A DNA stretch of 5,779 nt, from contig DATLAJ010000136.1 of the NCBI GenBank assembly GCA_035527515.1, positions 1 through 5,779 of the forward strand, written 5' to 3'. This document shows positions 1-5,779 of this stretch, piece after piece (position 1 is the first letter of the stretch; every line of letters starts with the position of its first letter). The DNA is from a bacterium (GTDB taxonomy: Bacteria > B130-G9). Made by a program: the position numbers and the translations under genes. The notes beneath the pieces are model-generated. The model was not told the origin of the DNA and did no database searches. It saw only the letters and a list, made by a program, of their open reading frames with translations.

Positions 1-7
1 GGCGCTT

Positions 8-14
8 ACCTCCT
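8..14 (-). promoter_or_regulatory. Strong Shine-Dalgarno for a minus-strand gene just off the left edge
   Basis: Read on the minus strand this is AGGAGGT, a near-consensus ribosome binding site. The remaining seven minus-strand bases to the window edge contain no start codon, so a start at ordinary spacing would fall just outside the window. If real, the cluster's minus-strand direction continues and the inverted-repeat element lies between the PIN remnant and this next gene. The call rests on the motif alone. Confidence 0.4.
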
Positions 15-33
15 TGCCGGCCGGCGCGAGTAG

Positions 34-130
34 ATTCAGGAGGCTGTCCCAAAAGTCACTTCGCGTTCTGATCTTCTTACAACACAAGGATTCTGCCATG
101 CAGATGCACTTATTGGACAGCCTCTTGAAT
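34..130. mobile_element. Short inverted-repeat (MITE-like) element or IS relic
   Basis: The ends at 34-49 (ATTCAGGAGGCTGTCC) and 115-130 are inverted copies matching at 15 of 16 positions. Weaker similarity continues inward for about seven bases (50-56 against 108-114). The roughly 65 bp between the ends carries no gene. A terminus reading GAGGCTGTCC followed by an A-rich stretch is reminiscent of ends of several transposase families, but no particular IS can be assigned. I see no clear direct target duplication flanking it. The PIN reading frame on the minus strand loses its family similarity exactly at the right end. A non-autonomous element or a solo relic left by internal deletion would both fit; a long transcriptional hairpin is an alternative. 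Confidence 0.55.
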
Positions 131-257
131 GGAGGGAGAAGTTGGAGATGAACAGTTCGTGCCTATCGGACGCAGCCACAATAGCCTGAGCTTCCTCCGC
201 TCGGTCCTGCCGCAAGATTACCTCGAGAAAGAGATTGGTATCGAGCAAGAGCCTCAT
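126..257 (-). pseudogene. PIN-domain (VapC-like) toxin, 5' fragment only
   Basis: The fragment starts at the ATG at 255-257, which overlaps the stop of the upstream antitoxin as ATGA, the usual toxin-antitoxin arrangement. Its 44 residues begin MRLLLDTNLFLEVILRQ, the first beta strand of a PIN domain with the conserved metal-binding Asp (residue 6), and end at SNFSLHS. PIN toxins are Mg2+-dependent ribonucleases of about 130-150 residues, so roughly two thirds is missing, including the later acidic residues of the active site. After Ser44 the frame reads into the inverted-repeat element and stops at 36-38, adding an unrelated tail. The 33 bp beyond the element do not resume a recognisable PIN sequence, so the 3' part appears deleted. 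The product is almost certainly inactive. Confidence 0.75.
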
Positions 258-491
258 TGTGCTCCTATTCTCCACTCAGAGATCTTATGTTGTAGCTCAA
301 CCGAGGTGTATTTGTCGCGGAGGTGCTCCAACGCGCCTGCCCAATCGAATCGGGGCTTGCGCCGCGGCCTGTTTGCGCCGCCTCTCGAGCACAAAGTTGG
401 CGAAATCCCTCACATCTTCCTGAAGGTCAGGAGGAAGTTCTTTGAGCAGCTCTTCAAGGGTCTTATGCTGTCCTTTTGCGATGTCTCTCAA
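254..491 (-). pseudogene. DUF2281/VapB-like antitoxin, frameshifted
   Basis: The N-terminal part, with TLEELLKELPPDLQEDV at residues 11-27 and then an aromatic- and charge-rich helix (RDFANFVLERRRK), is the typical DUF2281 antitoxin start; this family is usually paired with PIN toxins. The expected C-terminal half is in a different frame: WAGALEHLRDKYTSVELQ, then HKISEWRIGAQ and a TGA at 254-256 that overlaps the toxin ATG. The frames meet near a run of four G (plus strand, 352-355). Removing one base there gives a single 78-residue reading frame of normal family length. As it stands, translation ends at 297 after 64 residues with an unrelated tail. The start used is TTG at 489-491, directly after an in-frame TGA, with only a weak ribosome binding site, so the true start is uncertain. 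An assembly or sequencing error could also explain the shift. Confidence 0.75.
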
Positions 492-541
492 TCTTCAGAG
501 CACGATCTAAAGCCAGAGGCTGAGTGAATCGGGCTCTGGAA

Positions 542-778
542 TCAGCTGGATGATGCGGCCAATCCTGTTTTTCCGATGCCGATGTCCTCGAGCACGACCT
601 TTCGGAACACGTCAGGGTCCCCGAACCGCTTCTGAGCATCCAGTATCTCTATCCCGGCAATGCGCCCGTCTTCTGCATAATCAACGGCGAGGCCTTCCCC
701 AAGATGGTCTGTCGTTACAGTAGTCTCAATGAAGCGGATGTATAGTGCGTCCACATCGGCATCATATGTGATTCTCAT
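542..778 (-). CDS. DUF2283 family small protein
   Basis: This 78-residue protein opens with MRITYDADVDALYIRF and continues with LGEGLAVDYAEDGRIAGIEI, then LDAQKRF. This is the beta-strand pattern of DUF2283: a K/R-I-x-Y-D start, an ALYI strand, and a V-D-Y-x-x-x-G-x-I-x-G-I-E-I-L core. The molecular function of the family is unknown; such genes are commonly found beside small toxin-like genes, which fits here. The start ATG at 776-778 is preceded by GAGGG (788-792, minus strand) at 9-bp spacing. The upstream DUF4258-like remnant ends 15 bp before this start, so the two probably formed an operon. The last 15 or so residues (after about residue 62) match no pattern I recognise. It is the only gene of this cluster that looks undamaged. 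Confidence 0.8.
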   Translation of the reverse strand: MRITYDADVDALYIRFIETTVTTDHLGEGLAVDYAEDGRIAGIEILDAQKRFGDPDVFRKVVLEDIGIGKTGLAASSS

Positions 779-793
779 CGCCTGATTCCCTCA

Positions 794-1048
794 TCAGAAA
801 TAGTAAACATATACGGTGACGACCACGATCTCGTCAGCTTCTTCGACGAAAATCGGCCGAACCTGCTTGGTCGCATAATATTTACCGTTCCAGACACCGT
901 CAAATGTGAAGTCCTTCCGGCACTCAAGTCTCCCTGTTTCAGCCTCATCGATTTCATCGGCCTCTCTTCAGCTTGGACGACACCATCACCATCTGGGTGA
1001 TCCTGCCATTCGAAGATCATATCCCTTGATGGGAGCCGGGTCAAATAT
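794..1048 (-). pseudogene. DUF4258-like gene with two in-frame stop codons
   Basis: The open 3' part (794-967, minus strand) encodes 57 residues including ETGRLECRKDFTFDGVWNGK, then YYATKQVRP, and ends EIVVVTVYVYYF. This matches the C-terminal pattern of DUF4258 proteins: a gR..c.k.F.F.g.W.g..Y.TKQV stretch followed by a hydrophobic IVVVTV strand. These are small proteins often encoded beside antitoxin-like genes. Upstream, the same frame continues without an indel but carries TGA at 968-970 and at 986-988. Before these lies a plausible N-terminus, IFDPAPIKGYDLRM, beginning at 1048 where an ATA codon stands in place of an ATG. The total would be 84 residues, normal for the family. TGA is used as the normal stop of the intact genes here, so read-through recoding is unlikely. 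The family call for the 3' part is good; the 5' limit is inferred. Confidence 0.6.
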
Positions 1049-1070
1049 ATTGCCCCGGTCAATCGCTTAC

Positions 1071-1099
1071 TTGATGCGGCTGTCCGAATTTGTGAGAAT
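1071..1099 (+). promoter_or_regulatory. Possible weak sigma70-type promoter upstream of ligA
   Basis: TTGATG at 1071-1076 and GAGAAT at 1094-1099 are 17 bp apart, and a TG dinucleotide at 1091-1092 could act as an extended -10 element. The spacing to the ligA start is reasonable (about 40 bp). The -10 match is poor and nothing else supports it. The region also overlaps the upstream end of the decayed minus-strand gene. Confidence 0.2.
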
Positions 1100-1128
1100 A
1101 TATGTGAGATGCACATCGGAATCTGATC

Positions 1129-1134
1129 GAGGTG
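1129..1134 (+). promoter_or_regulatory. Ribosome binding site deciding the ligA start
   Basis: GAGGTG lies 6 bp before ATG 1141. It overlaps the alternative in-frame GTG at 1132, which would itself have no good binding site. This favours the 705-residue form over a 708-residue one. Confidence 0.6.
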
Positions 1135-1140
1135 GGTTTG

Positions 1141-3258
1141 ATGCGGGACGAGTCGATTGGGCGAGCGATAGCGGAGCTGCGGGAGCAGATACGCTACCAT
1201 GAGCACAAGTATTATGTGGAGAACGAGCCAGAGATTTCCGACTTCGAGTTCGATGGGCTTATGCAGAGGCTAAAGGAACTTGAGGCGCAGCATCCGGAGC
1301 TCGTGACGCCCGATTCACCGACTCAGCGGATTTATGACGGGACGCTGGACGGCTTCAAGCAGGTCTCCCACAAGGTGGCGATGCTCTCCCTCGATAACTC
1401 ATACAATTTCACAGACCTCGCCGAGTTCGACGAGCGCGTTGGGCGCGCGCTAGGTGTTCCTACGGATGAGATTGAATACGTAGCCGAGCTCAAGATCGAC
1501 GGAGTCGGCATAGCGCTTCTCTACGAAAACGGTGTGCTCGTGCGAGGCGCAACGCGGGGCAATGGCACGGTGGGCGATGACATCACACACAGCGTCAGGA
1601 CGATAATGTCTGTCCCGCTGAGGTTGCGGGGCGGTCCTGGCCAGGTTCCGCCTTTGTTGGAGGTCCGCGGCGAGGCCTTCATTGGTCTGAAGGAGTTCGA
1701 GCGAATCAATCGGGAGCGGGAGGAGGCTGGCCTCGACTTTTTTGCCAACCCTCGCAACTCGACGGCGGGCACGTTGCGGCAGCTGGACGTCATGGAAGTT
1801 GCGAGGCGCCGGCTCGACGTGTTTATCTACATGCTCAGCCACGTGGAGGGTCTTGCGGTTGAGACCCACTCGCAGGCGCTGGGACTGATGCAGTCGTGGG
1901 GATTCAAGGTGAATCCTGCCGCGAGTCGCTGCCGGGGCCTCTCGGAGGTCAGGGATTATTGCGATGAGTGGCAGCAGAAACGGCATGGGCTCGACTACGC
2001 AACCGACGGGGTCGTCGTGAAAGTGAACCGACTTGACTACCAGGAGAGGTTGGGACAGACCAGCAAGCACCCCAGATGGGCGATAGCGTTCAAGTTCCCG
2101 GCGGAACAGGCGACGACAAAGGTGCTGTCAATCGACGTTCAGGTCGGCAGAACCGGGGCCGTAACGCCGGTCGCGACGTTTGCGCCGGTCCATCTTTCGG
2201 GCACGACCGTCAAGCGCGCCTCGTTACACAATGCTGACGAGATCGGACGGAAGGACATCCGTGTGGGGGATACTGTGGTTTTAGAGAAGGCCGGCGAGAT
2301 AATCCCACAAGTCGTGAGCGTCATCAAATCGGAACGGACTGATGATGAGAAGCCCTTTCGAATGCCAGAGAACTGCCCCGTCTGCGGCAGTCCCCTGGTC
2401 AGGCCAGAGGGCGAGGTCGTGATCCGCTGCGTGAACTCCTCGTGCCCAGCCGTGCTGAAGGAGAGCATCGGGCATTTCGCGTCCCGTGCGGGCCTCGATA
2501 TTGATGGTCTGGGGCCGGCTCTCATCGACACGCTGGTTGATCGCGGCATGGTCAAGAACTACGCGGACATCTTCAAGCTTGATAAGGAGGATTTAGCCGC
2601 ACTGCCTCGAATGGCGGCAAAATCAGCCGATAATCTGCTTGCAGCGCTCGAGAAGAGCAAAAAAGTGCCCTTCAACAGGTTTATCTATGCGCTTGGCATA
2701 AGGCACGTGGGCGCGTTCGCGGCGCGGGCCCTTGCGGCGAACTTCAGCTCGGTCAAGGATTTAATAGCCACGGCTCAGGAGAGAGGAATCCCGCCGCAAG
2801 CGGAGCCCGAAGTGCTTGTGGAGGACGAAAAAAGTGCCCCGAAACGGCGGCGTCCGGTGGAACCCTCTGGTGAGATGCTTGAGGCAATCGATGGGATAGG
2901 CGCCATTGTTGCGAGCAGCGTGGCACAGTATTTCCGCTTGCCAGGGAACGTTCGCGTGATAGAGGATTTGCTTGATGCGGGCGTAAAGATCATTTATCCT
3001 GAGAGAAAGATCGCCTCTGAGGAGGCGCTTTTAGGGAAGCGATTTGTTCTCACTGGGACGCTGGAGTCGATGAGGCGAGACGAGGCGAAGGCGAAGATCG
3101 AGTCGCTTGGTGGTCGAGTTACGGCATCTGTCACAAAGCAGACTGATTATGTTATAGTAGGGGCAAGTCCGGGGTCGAAGCTGGACAAGGCGCGGCGGCT
3201 TGGCGTGCATATATTGACTGAGGCAGAGTTTCTGGAGTTGATAGAGAGTGGCAAGTGA
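1141..3258 (+). CDS. ligA: NAD+-dependent DNA ligase LigA
   Basis: LigA seals 5'-phosphate/3'-hydroxyl nicks using NAD+ in replication and repair. The protein has 705 residues; most family members have about 670. All domains are visible in order: the N-terminal Ia NMN-binding region (YHEHKYYV... to TPDSPTQR, about 15-62); the adenylation domain with catalytic lysine K118 in ELKIDG, then RGATRGNG, the VRGEA motif, DGVVVKVN and AFKFPAEQATT; an OB fold; a four-cysteine zinc finger (C412, C415, C430, C435); a helix-hairpin-helix region (about 450-600); and a C-terminal BRCT domain (about 631-700, GKRFVLTGTLESMRRDEA). The extra length comes mostly from a charged, proline-rich linker near 545-577. 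I chose ATG 1141 because GAGGTG at 1129-1134 sits 6 bp upstream; an in-frame GTG at 1132 lies inside that binding site. Identification is very secure. Confidence 0.98.
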   Translation: MRDESIGRAIAELREQIRYHEHKYYVENEPEISDFEFDGLMQRLKELEAQHPELVTPDSPTQRIYDGTLDGFKQVSHKVAMLSLDNSYNFTDLAEFDERVGRALGVPTDEIEYVAELKIDGVGIALLYENGVLVRGATRGNGTVGDDITHSVRTIMSVPLRLRGGPGQVPPLLEVRGEAFIGLKEFERINREREEAGLDFFANPRNSTAGTLRQLDVMEVARRRLDVFIYMLSHVEGLAVETHSQALGLMQSWGFKVNPAASRCRGLSEVRDYCDEWQQKRHGLDYATDGVVVKVNRLDYQERLGQTSKHPRWAIAFKFPAEQATTKVLSIDVQVGRTGAVTPVATFAPVHLSGTTVKRASLHNADEIGRKDIRVGDTVVLEKAGEIIPQVVSVIKSERTDDEKPFRMPENCPVCGSPLVRPEGEVVIRCVNSSCPAVLKESIGHFASRAGLDIDGLGPALIDTLVDRGMVKNYADIFKLDKEDLAALPRMAAKSADNLLAALEKSKKVPFNRFIYALGIRHVGAFAARALAANFSSVKDLIATAQERGIPPQAEPEVLVEDEKSAPKRRRPVEPSGEMLEAIDGIGAIVASSVAQYFRLPGNVRVIEDLLDAGVKIIYPERKIASEEALLGKRFVLTGTLESMRRDEAKAKIESLGGRVTASVTKQTDYVIVGASPGSKLDKARRLGVHILTEAEFLELIESGK

Positions 3259-3336
3259 TTCCTTTGCTGGATGGTATCGGGTGGGGTAGGATTGACCCCG
3301 TGTGGGTGCATGATGGTGCTGGATGGGGAGTAGTGA
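3259..3336 (+). other. ligA to ATPase spacer with short repeats
   Basis: This 78-bp spacer holds two copies of GCTGGATGG (3266-3274 and 3318-3326) and a small inverted repeat GGGGT/ACCCC (3283-3287 and 3295-3299) with a 7-base loop and no T run after it. The second direct-repeat copy runs into the ribosome binding site of the downstream gene. The hairpin is too weak to call a terminator, so read-through from ligA is plausible. Confidence 0.35.
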
Positions 3337-4824
3337 GTGGACGATTTTGAGACTGAACTTGCGCTGCTCATACGGGCTCGTTATCCGATAATCTACCTAG
3401 TCAGTTGGGAGGAGCGCCGGGTGGAGCGGATTGTGCGGCGCTTGGCGACTTCACTTGGCAAGCACGTCATCGTTTGGACAAGCTCTGCCGGGTTTGACCA
3501 GACTGCCGGCAGGACATCCGATTCCACAAAGCCCTTCTCCGCTCTGTCGCACGTTCTCCAGGTTCCGGAGAAATCGATCTTCCTTCTGAAGGATTTTCAC
3601 CCGTTTCTGAACGAGCGTGAGCCGGTGGTGACTCGGATGCTGAGGGATATTGGGGCTAAGCTAAAAACGAGCTATAAGACAGTGATCATCCTCTCACCGG
3701 TGCTGAACATACCGGTAGAATTGGAGAAGGAGATCTCCGTCCTCGATGTGCCATTACCTACTGAGCAGGAGCTGAGGGGAATACTTGATTCGGTTGTGAA
3801 ACAGGCGAGGCGCGACCCCCGGTTGACCGTTGATATAAGCGACGACGTTGTGGACAAGATGGTCAGGGCCACGTGTGGGCTGACGGAGGAGGAGGCGGAG
3901 AACGCGTTCGCGAAGGCGCTCGTGAACGATGGTAAGTTCACTGAGGATGACCTCCCGATGATCATAAGGGAAAAAAAGCAGATCATCCGGAAGACGGGTG
4001 TGCTGGAGTATTACGATCTCTCGGAGACGTTTGACGCCGTGGGAGGCCTGTCCAAACTGAAGCTGTGGCTTACGAATCGTGCGGAAGCGTTCGGGGCGGA
4101 GGCGCGGGAGTTTGGGTTACCGGAGCCCAAGGGGTTGCTCCTCGTAGGGGTCCAAGGCTGCGGCAAGAGCCTGACAGCGAAGGCGGTAGCATCACTTTGG
4201 AAGCTGCCACTGCTAAGGCTGGACGTGGGCAGCCTCTTCGGGTCATATATTGGCACATCGGAACATAATATGCGTAAGGCGATCAAAGTCGCCGAATCGC
4301 TCGCTCCGGCGATACTGTGGCTGGATGAGATCGAGAAGGGCTTTTCTGGGGTTATGGGCTCGGGTTCGACGGATGGAGGAACGACTGCGAGGGTGTTTGC
4401 GACGTTTCTGACTTGGCTTCAGGAGAAGACCAAGCCGGTCTTCGTTGTGGCCACGGCAAACGCCATCAATCAACTGCCGCCGGAGATGCTTAGAAAGGGT
4501 AGATTCGACGAGATATTCTTCATCGACCTCCCCACCGAGCAGGAGCGCGAGAGCATCATCAAGATTCATCTCAAGAAGCGCAAACGGGACCCCACGCGGT
4601 TTGCGGTCGCTGAGTTAGCGCGGGGTTGCGCGGGGGGGAGCGGGGCTGAGATCGAGCAGGCGATCATCTCGGCGCTTTACGAGGCCTTTGCGGAGAAGCG
4701 GGACATATCCACGCAGGACGTTCTCCGTGCGTTCTCCGAGAGCGTCCCCTTGTCAGCGATGATGAGGGAGCAAATAGCGGCGTTTAGGGCGTGGGCGAAG
4801 GACCGTGCGAGGCCAGCGTCGTGA
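3337..4824 (+). CDS. Ycf46-like AAA+ ATPase
   Basis: The protein has 495 residues. Its C-terminal half is an AAA+ module: Walker A GVQGCGKS (271-278, K277), Walker B AILWLDE (D330, E331), sensor 1 in VATAN (N375), an arginine-finger candidate in RKGRFDE (R389), and a sensor-2 region GGSGAEIEQ (433-441). The N-terminal 220 residues, starting DDFETELALLIRARYPIIYL and including IFLLKDFHPFL and VLDVPLPTEQEL, look like a degenerate AAA-type domain without a P-loop. This layout matches Ycf46, a conserved AAA protein of cyanobacteria, plastids and various bacteria that has been tied to inorganic-carbon or photosynthesis regulation in cyanobacteria; its substrate elsewhere is unknown. The start is GTG 3337 because an in-frame TGA immediately precedes it; GGGGAG at 3325-3330 is the likely ribosome binding site. 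No signal peptide or membrane segment is seen. The fold is certain, the role is not. Confidence 0.9.
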   Translation: MDDFETELALLIRARYPIIYLVSWEERRVERIVRRLATSLGKHVIVWTSSAGFDQTAGRTSDSTKPFSALSHVLQVPEKSIFLLKDFHPFLNEREPVVTRMLRDIGAKLKTSYKTVIILSPVLNIPVELEKEISVLDVPLPTEQELRGILDSVVKQARRDPRLTVDISDDVVDKMVRATCGLTEEEAENAFAKALVNDGKFTEDDLPMIIREKKQIIRKTGVLEYYDLSETFDAVGGLSKLKLWLTNRAEAFGAEAREFGLPEPKGLLLVGVQGCGKSLTAKAVASLWKLPLLRLDVGSLFGSYIGTSEHNMRKAIKVAESLAPAILWLDEIEKGFSGVMGSGSTDGGTTARVFATFLTWLQEKTKPVFVVATANAINQLPPEMLRKGRFDEIFFIDLPTEQERESIIKIHLKKRKRDPTRFAVAELARGCAGGSGAEIEQAIISALYEAFAEKRDISTQDVLRAFSESVPLSAMMREQIAAFRAWAKDRARPAS

Positions 4825-4909
4825 GCAAGTCTTGGCCCCACGGCGGACGCTCGGTCTCATATACGTTCATCTCAATGATAGTTTCAGGACATCGCATAAG
4901 AAGGAAACC

Positions 4910-5713
4910 ATGAGACTCTCAGAGGCAGAAGAACAAGCTCTGAATGACCTGGCCGACAAGCTGAAGAGCGACCCCTTAGCCAATCCCATTCTCTTGGCAG
5001 ACGTCACGCAGCTTCGCTCCAGCTGCGACTTCTTCATTTCGCTTGAGAGAAGTGGAAGACTCCGCGGAGTCCTTACAGTGACCCAGCATCTCCCATTTAC
5101 CACCACCGCATTCTCGGATATGTCCGCTGCAGCGTTCATTGAGCTCATGACGAACGCTCTCGAGTTACCGCAGTGTGAATCAGGGTCATTTTACTGCCTT
5201 GCATCGCGTAGCCAGCGTCAGCTGATCAAGTCGGTTTCGTTTATCAAGTGGGAGATGCCGGAGTTCAGATACGATCTCGGACCGGAGGCGGACCATGGTC
5301 CTTTTAGGTCTCAGCTTGCCGAGGGGCTTGAGGTCAGGGAGCTCTCCGAGGCGGACGCTGGGGCCCTCGAAAAGCTTTACAGCGAGGTCCCCGCAGTTGC
5401 GTTCGGCCCCAAGGCATTGACACTTGGTCCTTGGGTTGGTGTCTTCAGCGGTGAGAGCTTGGTCGGCGTCGCGGGAGTGCATTTCTCAACACCCTGGGTA
5501 ACAGAGCTCGGCCATGCAGTTACGCACCCGAAGTACCGGCGCATGGGCTGCGCCAGGGCGCTGCTCGCACGCCAGATTAAGGTATTGGCCGGCAAGACTC
5601 AGCACATAACAGCTTGCTGTTTTCAAGAAAGCTACGCGCCTCAAAGTCTCTTGGAGTCGATGGGTTTCAAGAGGCACGAACAGGTTTGGTTGATGGAGTT
5701 TGGTGTTGGTTGA
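4910..5713 (+). CDS. GNAT-family N-acetyltransferase
   Basis: GNAT enzymes move an acetyl group from acetyl-CoA to an amine. The C-terminal half of this 267-residue protein has the fold's signature: a beta strand GVFSGESLVGVAGVH (177-191), then TELGHAVTHPKYRRMGCARALLARQI (198-223), in which RRMGCA is the Q/R-x-x-G-x-A acetyl-CoA pyrophosphate loop, and finally SLLESMGFKRHEQVWLMEF (247-264), the usual GNAT end. The N-terminal half (about 20-125, DPLANPILLADV onward) is a separate region seen in two-part acetyltransferases of this type, possibly a degenerate GNAT repeat. The substrate cannot be told. I chose ATG 4910 because AAGGA (4901-4905) sits 4 bp upstream; the frame stays open back to 4805, overlapping the ATPase end, but that extension has no family-like sequence. 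It lies 85 bp after the ATPase gene, on the same strand. Confidence 0.8.
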   Translation: MRLSEAEEQALNDLADKLKSDPLANPILLADVTQLRSSCDFFISLERSGRLRGVLTVTQHLPFTTTAFSDMSAAAFIELMTNALELPQCESGSFYCLASRSQRQLIKSVSFIKWEMPEFRYDLGPEADHGPFRSQLAEGLEVRELSEADAGALEKLYSEVPAVAFGPKALTLGPWVGVFSGESLVGVAGVHFSTPWVTELGHAVTHPKYRRMGCARALLARQIKVLAGKTQHITACCFQESYAPQSLLESMGFKRHEQVWLMEFGVG

Positions 5714-5779
5714 TGGGCCACCTCGCCTGTGCGGTTTGGCAGCCAGCGCCGGACGCATAGAGACAACCAAATGCGAAAA

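Noticed and set aside
129-527. 132-residue plus-strand reading frame over the antitoxin region
   Set aside because: The opposite strand carries clear DUF2281 and PIN family sequence, so this frame is an antisense shadow.
968-988. TGA read as a sense codon in the DUF4258-like gene
   Set aside because: LigA, the ATPase and the acetyltransferase all end naturally at TGA, and the same pseudogene also lacks a start codon.
775-1206. 143-residue minus-strand reading frame covering the DUF4258-like remnant
   Set aside because: It is offset from the frame with family similarity, its composition is not protein-like, and it runs into the start of ligA.
1450-2070. 206-residue minus-strand reading frame inside ligA
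   Set aside because: It lies wholly antisense to a well-conserved gene and has no recognisable motif; it is a codon-bias shadow.
2139-2555. 138-residue minus-strand reading frame inside ligA
   Set aside because: Antisense to the OB-fold and zinc-finger region; Ser/Thr/Pro-rich shadow composition.
3283-3299. Rho-independent terminator after ligA
   Set aside because: The stem is only 5 bp and no T run follows it.
4805-4909. Longer acetyltransferase starting inside the ATPase gene
   Set aside because: The extension has no family-like sequence, and the ATG at 4910 has its own ribosome binding site.
5771-5779. Possible start of another plus-strand gene (ATG followed by two codons)
   Set aside because: Only three codons are visible and there is no clear ribosome binding site; 5714-5779 otherwise shows no gene or terminator.

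Overview
The window is about 5.8 kb of moderately GC-rich bacterial DNA. An NAD+-dependent DNA ligase (LigA) shows that the host is a bacterium. I cannot name a phylum. A Ycf46-type AAA ATPase next to ligA, together with small toxin-antitoxin-like families, would fit an environmental or uncultivated lineage, but that is inference.

Left part (about 1-1050), all read on the minus strand. This is a decaying cluster of small toxin-antitoxin-type genes. In transcription order it holds a DUF4258-like gene with two in-frame TGA codons and no usable start, then an intact DUF2283 gene, then a DUF2281/VapB-like antitoxin with a one-base frameshift, then a PIN-domain toxin cut short after 44 residues. 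The PIN remnant runs directly into a roughly 97-bp element with near-perfect inverted ends that resemble insertion-sequence termini. Beyond it, a strong Shine-Dalgarno sequence on the minus strand at the window edge suggests another minus-strand gene starting just outside.

Right part (about 1141-5713), all on the plus strand, with three intact genes. ligA is a full-length NAD+-dependent DNA ligase with an extra charged linker in its helix-hairpin-helix region. After a 78-bp gap comes a 495-residue ATPase resembling Ycf46, which has one working AAA+ module behind a P-loop-less N-terminal region. After an 85-bp gap comes a 267-residue GNAT-type acetyltransferase. The three could be co-transcribed, but there is no obvious functional link between them.

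The two halves face away from each other across about 90 bp upstream of ligA. I found no RNA gene, CRISPR array, complete transposase or convincing rho-independent terminator. The contrast is intact housekeeping genes beside an eroded accessory islet. I see no convincing new multi-gene system.
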